Origin: Armigeres subalbatus
Taxonomy: Eukaryota > Arthropoda > Insecta > Diptera > Culicidae
Direction: 5' to 3'
Assembly (NCBI RefSeq): GCF_024139115.2
Contig: NC_085141.1
Span: 378,292,995 to 378,356,994, forward strand
Length of the DNA stretch: 64,000 nucleotides
In this document: positions 47,501 to 55,339 of the stretch, piece by piece
How the letters are laid out: each line of letters starts with the position of its first letter
Numbering within the stretch: position 1 is the stretch's first letter
Program-made: the position numbers and the translations under genes
The notes under the pieces: model-generated
What the model saw: only the letters and a program-made list of their open reading frames with translations
What the model was told of the DNA's origin: nothing
Database searches by the model: none

Positions 47501-50500
47501 CAATATCAACGAGAAATTTTCCGAATCTCTCACAGGAGACCATTTTCCGAATTTACACAGGAAGTTCTTATAAAATTCTACAAGAAGTTGTTCGGAATTT
47601 TCATGGGAATTTTCTCTGAAATCCACCGGAAATTCATCTTTGCTTCTACAAAAAAAAAATCAGAAGGGTTATGTACAAGACACAACCGCCCAACGTAAAC
47701 TACGTAAGGCAGTTTTGTTCATTGAGGATTGTAGTGCCATCATGCATGAATATTTTTAGAAAATTCATTTGATTAATTATGTTTCGGATTACTGGTTTCG
47801 AACAAAACTAGCATATCTTAAGATTGTTGGCGATTCAAATCATTGGCGTGCAACCATTTTATTAATATCATTGCAAGACCTTTGAATCAGTGAGCAAGAA
47901 GGTGATTGCTCTATTGTAACTCATATAGCCCGTTTCAAGAACGTATGCGTTCCGAAGCTTTTGTCGTATACAATAAGTACCGCATGATTGCACCCACGTA
48001 TTATGCATTATGTGTGCATTCACACTTCCTGAATCAAAGTTAAAACCTTCTGATTCAGACGCGCATTTAATTGGACAAGATATTATTAGGCCGATATAAA
48101 TATTTTTTTAAAAAGGCCCCCTTCGGATTGTTTTGCTCAAAAATAACAATTTGAGAGGCAACAAAAACAAATGTCCGGAAAATTTTGAGAACTTTCATTA
48201 ACATTCTTTAACAAATCCGAGGAGTTTTTATTATTTTTTTTTCCATTTTAATATTTATTTTTTACTAGCAGACCCGACGAACTTTATTTCGCCTAAAATT
48301 GATATATTTTCTGATAAGTTCTCGAGTTATTCGGAAATTTTTGGTTTATTTGTATGGGAGCCCCTCTTTCCAGAGGCGTTGCAAACCATCACAGAAACAT
48401 ATCTTCTCTTCAAAACCTCCACATGCCAGATTTGGTTCCTGAGTTATGATGAAATTGGTGTTTTATTTGTATAGGAGCCAGGTTTCAAAGAGAAGATGGG
48501 GTCTCGAACCATCTTAAGAACCTTCCCCGGCCCCAAAAACCTCTGCATTCAAATTTTAACGCCGCTCGATTCATTAGAAGAAGATTACCCCCTCCTTCTT
48601 AACTTTGCGGAGATCATAATTTTTCATAAATGTGTGTAACGTTATTAGTTTTCAGTTTGCAAAAAAAATGCTTAACATTTTTCCAAAGTCGTTTTTTAAT
48701 ATAAACATGTTTGTGCAATTACATTGTGATGATTGCATTACTAGCAAGGGCATTGCATTGGCATTGATAACAATTGATCGTCCATGCCTGCACAAACATG
48801 CCCCTATCTGCATAACTTTTTATGCAGCATGCACTACATTACGCATTTTGTTACATTCGTTTCGACCGCGGTCACTGGTCCGACTCCATTGTTCTGCTTT
48901 TTTGCGAAACACCGCACAAAAGGAGAGTCCAAAAGCCAACCGCACTGAACGGCGACGGCCGAAACGAGACTCTAGCGGAGAAGAAAAGAGGGTGCTGCCA
49001 AAATGATCCGATACCCTATTTTAACGTTCATAACCCAAAGTTTCAATACAATTGACAAATTGGTAGAGAATTTCCGAGTCGATTGATATATAAATCTCAA
49101 AAATCCATCGGAAGATAAAGGCGCTATTGACGTTCAAAATCTTACATGATTTCGTGACGGTCTCGAATTTGAAAATTTTCATTTGTCACCCTGTATCCGA
49201 ATCTTCCCTTAGACGTAGTTTACGTCAAAAAATCTTTTTTTTATCGCTGACGATGCCTTGGAAGTTGAGAAATATGTATTTGATGATATGTTATACACAG
49301 AATTCTGTTTTTCACACGATTTTGTTTCGGTTGGATTTTTGATAGTGTGGCTTTAATTTATGACCAAAATCCATGCAACATGTTCCTAAAACCACTAATA
49401 ATCCAGAGAAAAGTCAGATGATTATTTGAATCATTTGTTTGAGAAACTGCATAAGGCCATTTTACACTATTTCGAGAAACAACAAAAAACTGTTTTTGAA
49501 CAAATTTGCACCGAATCGTTCGATTTCTTCGATACAGATCAATAGTTTTTGGCAAAACTCAACACACTGGGGCACTTTCAGTGCAAAAAATGTAAGGAGT
49601 ACTCCACAATTGCTCTTCAAAGTACGTGGACTTTTGTAGTTTCTCAAACAAACGAAAAAAATTTCATACATTCTAAAACAAAATTTTTTTTTCGTATTTT
49701 TTGCCAGAATGCGTATTTTTGGACGAGGATTCAGAATATATAAAAATATCATTTTGGCCAAAAATGTTACATATGCAGTTTCTCAAACAAACGGTTCATT
49801 TATATACGATAATCATTTTAGATGGGGATACAACTTAGAAAATTTAGATCGTGTTGAAACAGAATCCTGTGAATTTCTTCGATATATATCAGTTACGTCT
49901 TTAAAAGGGCGTAACTCTAAAACGCACCCTACGATTTTTTTCAAATTTCGTCCAGAGATGCAGTATAGCCCCAGAATTCAGCTCCGGATATTAGTTTTGA
50001 TGGAGATTTTTTTTGTTAATAACGGTCAGGGGAGCACCGTGGCATTGGTATTGATAACAATTGATCGTCCATGCCTGCACAAACATGCCCCTATCTGCAT
50101 AACTTTTTATACAGCATGCACTACATTACGCATTTTTGTTACATTCGTTTCGACCGCGGTCACTGGTCCGACTCCATTGTTCTGCTTTTTTTTGCGAAAC
50201 ACCGCACAAAAAGGAGAGTCCAAAAACCAACCGCACTGAACGGCGACGGCCGAAACGAGACTCTAGCGGACAAGAAAAGAGGGTGCTGCCAAAATGATCC
50301 GATACCCTATTTTAACGTTCATAACCCAAAGTTTCAATACAATTGACAAATTGGTAGAGAATTTCCGAGTCGATTGATATATAAATCTCAAAAATCCATC
50401 GGAAGATAAAGGCGCTATTGACGTTCAAAATCTTACATGATTTCGTGACGGTCTCAAATTTGAAAATTTTCATTTGTCACCCTATATCCGAATCTTCCCC

Positions 50501-53309
50501 TTAGACGTAGGTTACGTCAAAATGAATTTCTTTAAATGTCCATTTAAAATTTATTCAACCCCAAAAAGTAATTAATTGCATATTATTCGGCAACTCAGCC
50601 GTATGAAAATCATTTTTTTCTTAAATATCTTGGCTGTGCATGTGCACAGCACACGTTCCGAAATGGACAAATTGATATGATATTTGCTAAAAAGAATCCA
50701 CGTGTCTTGGAGGGACTCGAACCCTCAACCTCCTACTCTCGTGATAACCCCTATCATGGTTGAAGTCAAGTCAAGTACGAGACATTGAAGACGACCTTAC
50801 AGTTGAGGTCGAAATACGTATATGAAGTATACTAAACTAAATTGTACAGTGAAAACATTCCACTAAAAAAGAGCTGTAGAAAAAAAAATCAAAAAGTAAT
50901 TGAGTGAACGAAAAAATAATACCCGATAACTTATGTTAACCCTTTCCTGCCCATGGTAGCTGTGGAGCCTTCCACATTTAACGAATTGTTTCAACAATAC
51001 AAAGCAATATTATAATGATAATGGTTTCATTATAAGTTTCAGTATAATCAATTTTGTATAAAAATAGATTCATTGAAAACAATAAAGCAACTATGTATTG
51101 ATTTACAATCAATACTTTTTTTTGGTTTTCCACTAATTTCAGCTATGCCAAATATCTTATGATCTAGCATTCTTTCAAAGGTGATTCCTTCCTATTGAAA
51201 TCTTCGAAAACAAGTCGTGGGAAGAAGAGAATTAATATTGGTAAAACTAAAAAAAATATTCTGCGTCATAATTTCCCTCATTCCCCTTCTCGGTTTTGTC
51301 GCAGCAGCCAACAGTAATCACACAAAAAAGTTGTTCCAAGTGTAAAACAACAAATTTGTCCCCAAGCTTATACATTTTTAGGGAGCGTTCATATAAGCAA
51401 TGAGCTCGTATGTTTTGAATTCCTAACAGTACATCAGATAAATAATTAGTTAATCACATCCATATTCTATTTTAAAATTACCTACTTCTTACTTTAAAGA
51501 GACAACAGAAAGAAAATCCACCTGACGGAAACTTTTGAGCCTTTGAAATAAATGCTGAATGCTATCCATAAATACTAATTTCTACTGCTTACTCACCCTT
51601 GAGTTGTCGAAGAACGGCGTTATCATGAATCCAATCAGTATGACGGAAAAACTATACAGCAATATCAGTATGAACACCGGCAGATAGTTGGTATGCTGAA
51701 AAACTCCCAGCGAGAACAGTAAAATCACCGAAACCAAGGTTAAGAAGGTGACAAAAACGGCGTAGATAATGAACCAACCGCACCTAAAAATCGAAAGAAA
51801 ATATAAATAACTGCCAATGGCCTTGCAAATAGTCGTGTCGCGAACTATCTCCACCCACCAGAAGACCGTATCACGCAAGCCCATTATTTTGAGCCCCTCC
51901 TTGATGTGGTTTTCCTTTTCGCCGACAATCAGTATCAGCAGATATGTGATGAACTGGGACAGGGCCATCACCATGTAGATGGGAATCACTAATCTAAACG
52001 CTACCATCCAATTACCCGTATAGGCTTCCTTGGGAAACATCTCCAGCGTAATGTGAGGTATCTGTAGGTCTTCGTTCTGGGTTACGATCTGAAGTTAATT
52101 GGCAGGAAGTTAATCATTGTAAATCGATTGAAGGAAATTCGGGAAGTACCTTGATTTTTGTGTAATCCAGCAGCGTTTGCAGGGCGATGAACCCTGAGTA
52201 GTAATATTGATTCACCGGGCAGGAATCACCGGTTTCGATAGGGATCACTGCAGACCAATAGCTGTCCGACTGTCTGCACGTGACCAACGAGGAGTACAGC
52301 TCCGTAGTCGACGGCGTCACAAAGAACGATGGGTTGGTACGGATTTCGTACTTCAGCTGTCCGTACAGTGGATCTTCGCTATGGAAGATCAGCGCCAGGG
52401 GCATTTTGTCCGGATCGCGCCAGTACGCAGCCAGCAGATCTTCCTGCGAGTCGTACAGGATCCAATTGATGGGATAGACACCACCGCCGTGGTGTCGATT
52501 GGATCGCCATAGTTCATTGACCGCTTCCAGGAATGGCTAGAACGGACAAGCTTATTGAAGGACAGTTCGAAAGATATGCGAGGTTAAGGATAAAAGATAA
52601 GACCTGATTGTAAATTGATTCAAATTTTCTTTTTTTAGAAGTACATATTTCGATTTTCGGACACATCGCAAACAGTTTCCTAAAACCATCACATATTATA
52701 TAAGAAACCTGTGCCTCATTAACTATTTGTTTGACCGGTTTTGATGTTACATAGACAGAATATGTCTGGGTATCGGCGTATTACTATTCATTCTTATCTT
52801 AATATTGACGTTATCAAAAAGTTTCAATAAGCATCATGACTCACTTTCGATTAATTCATACATATTGAGTTTTGGTTTTTGCTCTACTGTCCAATAATGC
52901 ATAAGAGTCCCATGTAGATAGGGAATCAAGTAAACCGGGACTGTTATGAATTTATGGGCAGTCTAGAAATTCAATCATAAATTTGAATCTATGAAAAAAA
53001 TTAAGTGTTGTAGGCTCATCTCACCTGAGTTGTGGTCGAATTTGGCTGCGGCAGTACTGCGATGGTGTGGGCTTTGTGATGCTGAAAATGTTCGAACAGT
53101 GAAGCCGCGCCACGTGGTTCCGTGATGGCGGGAAAATTAGGATTTGGTATCAGTATCTTCAGTACTATTAGTGTGCCAAGTGTATACAGTGGCAGGAAAA
53201 CCTCCGCGATAGTTTTCCTCGAGTCTCTTATTTTAAGTTTAAAATTGCGAACTAGTGTCGCTCCTAACTGTTGGCAAAAAGAGCTATCATTTAGCAATTC
53301 CTTTCCCAT
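26475..53309 (-). CDS. ABCA-subfamily (ABCA3-like) full ABC transporter, 11 coding exons, 1898 codons
   Basis: Full-size ABCA transporter, expected to move lipids across membranes using ATP; the substrate cannot be read from the sequence. Joined exons: 53309-53025, 52536-52150, 52088-51859, 51783-51597, 31453-28568, 28503-28317, 28245-27971, 27917-27780, 27718-27048, 26985-26642, 26581-26475. Every junction is GT/AG and keeps phase (5697 coding bases). NBD1: Walker A GHNGAGKS about 559-566, Q-loop CPQHD about 607-611, signature LSGGQ about 660-664, Walker B ending DEP about 684-686, H-loop His about 716. NBD2: Walker A GHNGAGKT about 1572-1579, signature CSGGT about 1671-1675, Walker B about 1691-1696, His about 1728. 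Both NBDs have all ATP-site motifs, so the gene looks functional. The first Met is chosen because QLGATLVRNFKLKIRDSR directly after it resembles ABCA N-termini. Length fits the subfamily (about 1700-2260). Closest group is probably ABCA3-like insect genes; orthology is not proven. Confidence 0.93.
26642..26985 (-). CDS. ABCA exon 10: post-NBD2 C-terminal domain
   Basis: 344 bp after a 62-bp intron. It begins by completing an Arg codon (R-CLGSTQHLKNLYGAGYTLEIKL), equivalent to 'G-S-x-Q-H-L-K-x-x-F/Y-G-x-G-Y-x-L' after NBD2 in ABCA proteins. A Ser/Gln-rich stretch follows (SQPSSSQEQLQLDQNSS), then FPSATLEESFADRLVYSVP, matching the conserved C-terminal regulatory fold. Donor AAAG|GTGAGT, phase 1. 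Confidence 0.9.
27048..27718 (-). CDS. ABCA exon 9: NBD2 core
   Basis: 671 bp, residues 1526 to about 1749. It contains the complete second ATP-binding domain: Walker A GHNGAGKT, Q-loop CPQHD, signature CSGGT followed by RRKLS, Walker B VVLLDEPSTGMD and H-loop TTHSMEEAD. A Cys-rich insertion (CGNCCCCSDDE, about 1537-1547) lies between LRKEF and the VRSLSF strand. The signature Thr in place of the usual Gln is compatible with NBD2 of ABCA proteins, where LSGGQ is commonly relaxed. Donor TTGAG|GTACG leaves phase 2. Confidence 0.93.
27780..27917 (-). CDS. ABCA exon 8: acidic linker before NBD2
   Basis: 138 bp, residues 1480-1525. The linker is strongly acidic (SEEDVMTEDQ, EHEDEDVRNERSK) and ends TPPVVLVK, the first strand of NBD2. 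DEDVRNER resembles the conserved 'D-E-D-V-x-x-E-R' preceding NBD2 in ABCA proteins. The donor AAG|GTCTGT is weaker than the others, so this 3' boundary is slightly less certain; phase and peptide continuity support it. Confidence 0.83.
27971..28245 (-). CDS. ABCA exon 7: last TMD2 spans
   Basis: 275 bp, completing the split Glu codon and running to residue 1479. It contains hydrophobic segments around KAAFALHFVFSLINPMYIPY and MIVMVCGCLLHIPIWAFCL, the last membrane spans before the cytosolic linker to NBD2. The acceptor is CATGCAG|AG and the donor CTACG|GTAAGAG. The upstream intron (28246-28316) is 71 bp. Confidence 0.88.
28317..28503 (-). CDS. ABCA exon 6: TMD2 membrane spans
   Basis: 187 bp, residues 1326 to about 1388, after a 64-bp intron (28504-28567). 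It encodes two hydrophobic stretches (PPALITLGLLVFLYSPAG and ILPNILTFVGLIPFILVVFL) flanking a short loop with FFDRTDSAQ, matching the later membrane spans of ABCA TMD2. Acceptor TTGTAG|CC, donor ATTG|GTGAGT, ending in phase 1. Confidence 0.88.
28568..31453 (-). CDS. ABCA exon 5: TM5-6, NBD1, regulatory linker, TM7, Gln/His-rich extracellular domain 2, TM8-9
   Basis: One uninterrupted 2886-bp exon (residues 364-1325, phase 0 both ends). Order: TM5-6 (to about 460), NBD1 (about 520-750, all motifs present), the conserved post-NBD region up to TTLEEVFLHLE (about 840), an acidic and Ser-rich linker (EEEQ and EDEEEQD runs, then basic KRHSRSRNG), TM7 (LYLLIILPLAFTALGLYL), a large extracellular domain with potential N-glycosylation sites and a Gln/His tract at about 1083-1126, then further membrane spans. 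Acceptor TGTTTCAG|AC; donor CGACAG|GTAATT. Such a long exon next to short ones suggests ancestral intron loss in this part. Confidence 0.94.
31757..32146. mobile_element. hAT-type MITE with 8-bp TSD, copy 2
   Basis: TIRs CAGGCTTGTAAAATGTCAT and, inverted, CAGTGTTGTAAAATGTCAT. Perfect 8-bp TSD CCCATAAG at 31749-31756 and 32147-32154. The interior carries the same ATGTCATTTGACAT-type palindromes as the copy at 11663-12060, so the two are related but diverged families. Confidence 0.88.
32530..32723. mobile_element. TA-flanked pogo/mariner-type MITE
   Basis: Ends CAGTTAAACCTCCATGAGTC and GACTCATGGAGGTTTTACTG are inverted copies, flanked by TA (32528-32529, 32724-32725). ATCGACTCAT/ATGAGTCGAT palindromes recur inside. 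CAGT-AAACC ends with TA fit Tigger/pogo-derived MITEs. No ORF. Confidence 0.85.
32726..35754. other. Intronic AT-rich DNA with small repeats, no gene
   Basis: Contains a tandem duplication at 33036-33098 (TTTGAACGCTAAATAGTAA twice) and a T/G-rich microsatellite around 34604-34645 that follows a CCTAGTGGTATATATCAACT block. Several short open frames have no family resemblance. Confidence 0.5.
35755..35985. mobile_element. Fragment of the 11663-12060 hAT-type MITE
   Basis: Matches the left two-thirds of the element at 11663: ATGTCATGGGATTGCGATTT, TTTGCTAATA, TTAACATTTAATGCT, then GGAATGTCATGAAATTAATG. The right terminus and any TSD are missing, so it is a truncated copy. Confidence 0.7.
36490..37110. 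repeat. Degenerate GGAAATT/AATTTCC tandem repeat with a recent 92-bp duplication
   Basis: Irregular units like GGGAAATTCTTCGGAA repeat through the region. At about 36864-37043 a segment beginning GGATTATCCACAGAAAATTT and ending GGAGCTATTATAAAATTCA is present twice in tandem, nearly identical, which shows recent expansion. Confidence 0.72.
37111..38559. other. Intronic DNA with nothing recognised
   Basis: No coding region, TIR pair or known repeat could be supported. A CG-richer stretch at 38490-38540 (GGCGCCCCCTACAAGCC) adjoins the inverted arm that starts at about 38560. Confidence 0.45.
38560..38840. repeat. Left arm of a 280-bp inverted repeat pair
   Basis: Reverse complement of 44262-44555: shared segments include CTAAATTTCTAATAT, ACCATGATTTATAC, CATGCCTGCCGTATCCTAAC (one or two mismatches), TGGAAGATGATATTAGCATT and GGAATTTGGTTTGTTT. 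The arms lie about 5.4 kb apart and enclose the CACTA-ended and Tigger-like elements. Confidence 0.8.
38888..38972 (-). mobile_element. Fragment of the MITE found complete at 55126-55277
   Basis: Reverse complement reads GGGGAACTGTTCCGTTTTCC, ATCTCACTGAACATAT, CATCTCATCGCAAAACAAAG, matching the left half of the 55126 element. Only one terminus is kept. Confidence 0.7.
39123..39932. mobile_element. CACTA-ended TIR element, 810 bp
   Basis: Left end CACTATGGGGAATTCTC, right end (inverted) CACTATGGGAAAAGGGTGG, with GGGTGGCCA shared slightly inside both. GTGTG flanks both sides (39118-39122, 39933-39937); a 3-bp GTG TSD is within that. CACTA termini with 2-4-bp TSDs suggest the CMC (CACTA/Chapaev) group, but the TIRs are short and there is no transposase. 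Confidence 0.68.
40274..40907. mobile_element. MITE with GTCTAAGACGAATTAAG ends
   Basis: Left GTCTAAGACGAATTAAGTAC and right GTACTTAATTCGTCTTAGAC are perfect complements, and the match continues through TCTCCATT-AATTCCACC. No clear TSD. A shorter relative lies at 55790-55912. Inside are repeated CACCAGTTGTCGCACTAGTG-type motifs (about 40410-40430, 40578-40597) and one inverted copy (about 40668-40683). Confidence 0.78.
40313..40388. repeat. Perfect 23-bp hairpin stem with 30-base loop
   Basis: The 23 bases at 40313-40335 are exactly complementary to 40366-40388; the shared core is TTTTCGATATCTTTGCAG. The loop carries a second partial palindrome (ATACG...CGTAT). A relative half-hairpin occurs at 55838-55862. 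Confidence 0.8.
42524..43300. mobile_element. hAT-type MITE carrying a 23-bp minisatellite
   Basis: Ends CAGCGGTTCTCAG and, inverted, CAGCGGTTCTCAACC, close to the hAT consensus CAGnGGTTCTCAACC. The 8-bp TSD is unclear because the host array itself is repetitive (ATTTAGC occurs on both sides but not immediately abutting on the left). About 490 bp of its 777 bp is the 23-bp array. Confidence 0.8.
42553..43045 (+). repeat. 23-bp minisatellite, about 21 units
   Basis: Consensus about AGGCTCGGAAGCCTCTTTTC plus AAG (23 bp), with an internal palindromic GGCTCGGAAGCC. Since 23 is not a multiple of 3, plus-strand frames read through as cycling peptides; this is not a protein gene. Confidence 0.88.
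44262..44555. repeat. Right arm of the 280-bp inverted repeat pair
   Basis: Reverse complement of 38560-38840, about 85-90% similar by eye. It immediately precedes the R1-like fragment, so the pair may mark two copies of one element in opposite orientation. Confidence 0.8.
44560..45355 (+). pseudogene. R1-like LINE ORF2 remnant, RT core deleted
   Basis: First piece: RACFEELCRMANNTPWGMHTG and PEMLARIVEG (about 44640-44780), the stretch between endonuclease and RT. It jumps, with the RT catalytic core missing, to the C-terminal region: DRDSVQVLRVKRAVPSLKWQ, RWTHILLPEVSNWISRKHGQ, LSEHGCFRKFLHRFG. A frameshift follows, then VESAEHVMFACPRFDVEP with the terminal Cys/His motif. The 'GRWTH.L.P...W..R.HG...F...Q.LS.HGCF' pattern is typical of R1/Jockey-group C-termini. 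A LINE 3' UTR seems to continue to about 45480. Confidence 0.8.
45481..47019. other. Intronic DNA with nothing recognised
   Basis: AT-rich, only short random open frames. CCTTTCCACTTATCGATAT and ATCGAGATAAGGAG near 46607-46650 could be remains of a palindromic element. Confidence 0.4.
47020..47220. repeat. Partial copy of the extra segment in composite repeat A
   Basis: Resembles 7360-7560: TCATGATTCGA-TC, TTTGAATCATTGCATGAT, TTTACG-ATTCTT, TGTTGAA-GCAT-GAATT. It lies about 430 bp upstream of composite repeat B, which lacks this segment internally. Confidence 0.6.
47221..47653. repeat. Degenerate GGAAATT-type repeat region
   Basis: Units such as GGAAACTTTTCGAAATTTTT, GAGAAATTCTTCATAATTTC and CAGGAAGTTCTTATAAAATT recur in tandem-like fashion, as at 1800-3660. 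Confidence 0.6.
47654..49230. repeat. Composite dispersed repeat, copy B
   Basis: Near-identical to 7171-10095 but without its two extra segments. It contains AAGGGTTATGTACAAGACAC at the left, GACCCGACGAACTTTATTTC in the middle and GTGACGGTCTCGAATTTG, ACGTAGTTTACGTCAAAA at the right. Provides the empty sites for both insertions in copy A. No conserved ORF. Confidence 0.8.
49231..50040. repeat. Segment with inverted GTTTGTTTGAGAAACTGC-type ends (about 49433-49795)
   Basis: ATTTGTTTGAGAAACTGCAT at the left is complemented by ATGCAGTTTCTCAAACAAAC at the right, and a third partial copy lies near 49637. This suggests a MITE of about 360 bp. No TSD found; no gene. Confidence 0.6.
50041..50520. repeat. 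Composite dispersed repeat, copy C (right part only)
   Basis: Starts abruptly at GGCATTGGTATTGATAACAA and matches copy B to its end (ACGTAGGTTACGTCAAAA). Truncation on one side with a shared opposite end suggests the family has a fixed right (3') terminus. Confidence 0.78.
50690..50815 (-). mobile_element. tRNA-related SINE head and adjoining MITE piece
   Basis: On the minus strand TATCACGAGAGTAGGAGGTT then GAGGGTTCGAGTCCCTCC looks like an anticodon arm plus T arm, including a B-box GGTTCGAGTCC. The acceptor stem is not complete, so it is not a tRNA gene. Just upstream on that strand is GTCGAAATACGT-type sequence shared with 55790-55912. The tail may extend to about 50525. Confidence 0.55.
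50816..51590. other. Start of the large intron, AT-rich, no feature
   Basis: Nothing recognised between the SINE-like unit and the exon 4 donor. Confidence 0.5.
51597..51783 (-). CDS. ABCA exon 4: TM3-TM4 region
   Basis: Encodes residues about 301-363. It starts after the acceptor TTTTTAG|GTGCGG and completes the split Trp codon to give FW-CGWFIIY, the expected ABCA continuity. The exon is mostly two hydrophobic spans and ends PFFDNSR in phase 0 at a GTGAGTAAG donor. The next coding exon, at 31453, begins TAGILGNFAVNI, which continues the family pattern, so the intervening 20.1 kb is an intron. Confidence 0.9.
51859..52088 (-). CDS. ABCA exon 3: end of extracellular domain 1 and TM2-3
   Basis: Encodes residues 225 to about 301, following a 61-bp intron (52089-52149). 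It contains a hydrophobic span (FRLVIPIYMVMALSQFITYL) and the conserved cytosolic coupling motif EKENHIKEGLKIMGLRDTVFW, characteristic of the ABCA subfamily between TM2 and TM3. The donor is inside the Trp codon: TTCTG|GTGGGTGGAG. Reading through this 75-bp intron happens to stay open, so a naive ORF call would include 25 false residues. Confidence 0.9.
52150..52536 (-). CDS. ABCA exon 2: extracellular domain 1
   Basis: Encodes residues 96-224 (387 bp, phase 0 at both ends), joined across a 488-bp intron (52537-53024). The acceptor reads TTCTAG|CC and the donor AAG|GTACTT. The product is the first large lumenal/extracellular loop, with several Cys (for example TCRQSD and DSCPVNQ) that could form disulfides, and ends in the YYYSGFIALQTLLDYTKIK region that precedes TM2 in ABCA proteins. 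No interruption in frame. Confidence 0.9.
53025..53309 (-). CDS. ABCA exon 1: N-terminus and first membrane segment
   Basis: Encodes residues 1-95. It opens with the cytosolic N-terminal stretch typical of ABCA proteins (Lys/Arg-rich NFKLKIRDSRKT), followed by a hydrophobic segment about 36-55 (AEVFLPLYTLGTLIVLKILI) that is the first membrane span, then the start of extracellular domain 1. The exon ends in phase 0 at a CAG|GTGAGA donor. No in-frame upstream Met is needed. The 5'UTR must start upstream of 53309, but its extent and any untranslated exon cannot be fixed from sequence alone. Confidence 0.88.
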
Positions 53310-54460
53310 GATGCCGATTGCTATTATTTCCCAGAGGTGATCTTTCTCAAGCTCTTATAGAAAAGCAAGTCTACGAATCAGCTAAAATCATAAGCAGCGT
53401 GTTAGACAATGATGCCCGGAATCCTGCTAAATCCTCCGCTCGTTGATGTGCTGTTGGAATAAAAAATGTACACAAACGATTAATCAAAACAAAACCGGAA
53501 AATCGTTTTCCTCACGCACACAATCATAATAAGCAATTGCCGGCTTCCCAAGCATAACAACACCACGTGCGTTTGTTTACAATTTTCACACTAACACTTC
53601 TAAACTGGCTAACACATGCAAAACACGGCACTATAAAATTTTCCGCACCCATACAACACCATGCTATAAAATTTCCACCCCAACACACGCGAAAGGGATG
53701 GAAAAAATTATCGATTTTTCGCAATGTGTCAAAATTTTCCGGATTTTCATGCAAAAATCGTAGCAAAATCTTGAAATTTCATTTCAATCCTAAAATTTAC
53801 TCAGAAAATATCAATTCCCAACTAGTACGAACATCACCATTCACCGCAATTGCCTTTTGCGACCGTTATTTCTACTACGCCATACTGGCAACGATCAATC
53901 CGAACCCTACCTCTTTGTGATAGCTCGCAGCTTCAGCAGAGATTTTCTCTATTTCCCAGCAGTAATTACAGCATCTATTTGCGCGTCACTTGCTTTCGGG
54001 TCGACCCCGAACACATTCCGCATTCGCGCGTTCACTTTCAATCGAAAAATCAGCACTTAAAACGATTTAAAAAGACTCTCCCTGTTTGTCACGGGCAACT
54101 TCTTCGGGTCAACATTTTCGCTACAAAACTGTTCACACACCACCGTTGGATGTCGCTGCCGCCGCACTACTGGCGTTTTGGGTTGGCAGATCCCTCTCCC
54201 TGGCGCACCCGGTCGGTTTTCCAAGCGAAGCAGAGCTTCTTGGCAAAATGTGCCATAAAAGAGTCCGCTTCCCCCACCCGCACCGCCAGAAAGCCACAAA
54301 ACAATTCCGTCGCCTCCCCCCACTATGCTGCAGCGTATCCTGTCATAGGTGGCGACGCGTTCGTTGTCAAGGCGATGCTACGAACGCGGGGTTTTCGTTG
54401 ACTGAGTGCGGGAACATTGTGAACAATCCATCAAATGGATTCTAGCGATTAGATAAGGAA
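53310..54460 (-). promoter_or_regulatory. Probable 5'UTR and promoter side of the ABCA gene
   Basis: Directly upstream of the start codon on the minus strand. A less AT-rich block at about 54070-54380 contains several CG dinucleotides and could hold the core promoter, but no unambiguous TATA box, initiator or splice-linked untranslated exon could be assigned. Small open frames here look spurious. Confidence 0.4.
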
Positions 54461-55125
54461 TATGTAGCAATGCTACTTGAAATAGGCAAAATTTGATTCA
54501 TAGCATAACGTTTACTATTCCACTGTTGGTAGATAAAACGTTTCCAATTTTTGGCGCGCACCGTATGTGAACGCATCAGGTTGGAGGCCTCTTTCGAAGC
54601 AAATGAAAGATACTTCAGTGCGCATGTGCGCACCAACCCATAAAATAAAATATGTTTCCCTCTATTATGGTAGATTGGCTGATGGACTGTCATTTACATA
54701 TGACTGTGGGCCGAGGATGGCTTCACAATGTATTATCTAGTGTTTATGCTATTGAACTACAACCCCATTTATTATTGAGGGGCTTCTATCTCGTGAGGTC
54801 AAAGTCATGCCATTTGTTGTAAAATTTTTCAGCCGAATAAGCAGTTGAAATTTTGCTGTTATTAGAAAAGATTTATCGATAATGTTGAATTTTATAAAGG
54901 GTCGACGGGACGCCCTTTTTCTTTTTTTTCTGGAATTTGTACATCATTTCTAATAACGGTACAAATTTTTTATTGCGAACCTTTCGTACAACCAAAAAAT
55001 CCATCCAGTAGTTTTCAAGAAAGAAGTGTCGTTTGATTTGATGTTAGAGAGGTGGAAAACATTATCTTATACAGACTACACTAATTCGATTTTCTATAAA
55101 TCTGAAAATTAAATAGTTTCTAGTA
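54461..55125. other. Unassigned intergenic DNA
   Basis: No gene or repeat pair recognised. Confidence 0.4.
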
Positions 55126-55277
55126 GGGGAACTGTCCCGATCTCCATCTCACTGAACATATGTATTCATCTCATCGCAAAACAAAGAAAAGCAGCACCAA
55201 TCAAATTGCTTTCCGTTGCTTTGTTTTTGATGGGATGAATATCGGAGCCATGACATGATTTTCAAAAGCAGTTCCCC
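55126..55277. mobile_element. 152-bp TA-flanked MITE with GGGGAACTG ends
   Basis: GGGGAACTGTC at the left, CAGTTCCCC at the right, flanked by TA (55124-55125, 55278-55279). Inside, GAACATATGTATTCATCTCATCGC and a GATGGGATGAATATC block are partly complementary. A half copy lies at 38888-38972 in the opposite orientation. Confidence 0.8.
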
Positions 55278-55339
55278 TATTTGGTGGTAAATGGTTTCGA
55301 ATGGTTTTGAATAATCGATCAAACACGTTATTATAATAG

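Larger units (their letters stand above)
31454..51596 (-). other. 20.1-kb intron of the ABCA gene, filled with repeats
   Basis: Bounded by the donor GTGAGTAAG (51596) and an acceptor preceded by TGTTTC (31455-31454). All but one of the other introns here are 53-75 bp, so this one has grown by transposon insertion. I see no additional ABCA exon inside. It holds many TIR elements, SINE and LINE fragments and minisatellites, listed separately. Confidence 0.88.

Noticed and set aside
50695..50770. Possible tRNA gene (GGGTTCGAGTCCC on the minus strand)
   Set aside because: T arm and B box are visible, but D arm and acceptor stem do not close; treated as a tRNA-related SINE head.
52207..52512. Plus-strand open frame of 101 residues
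   Set aside because: Antisense of ABCA exon 2, which has correct splice sites and family-like sequence.
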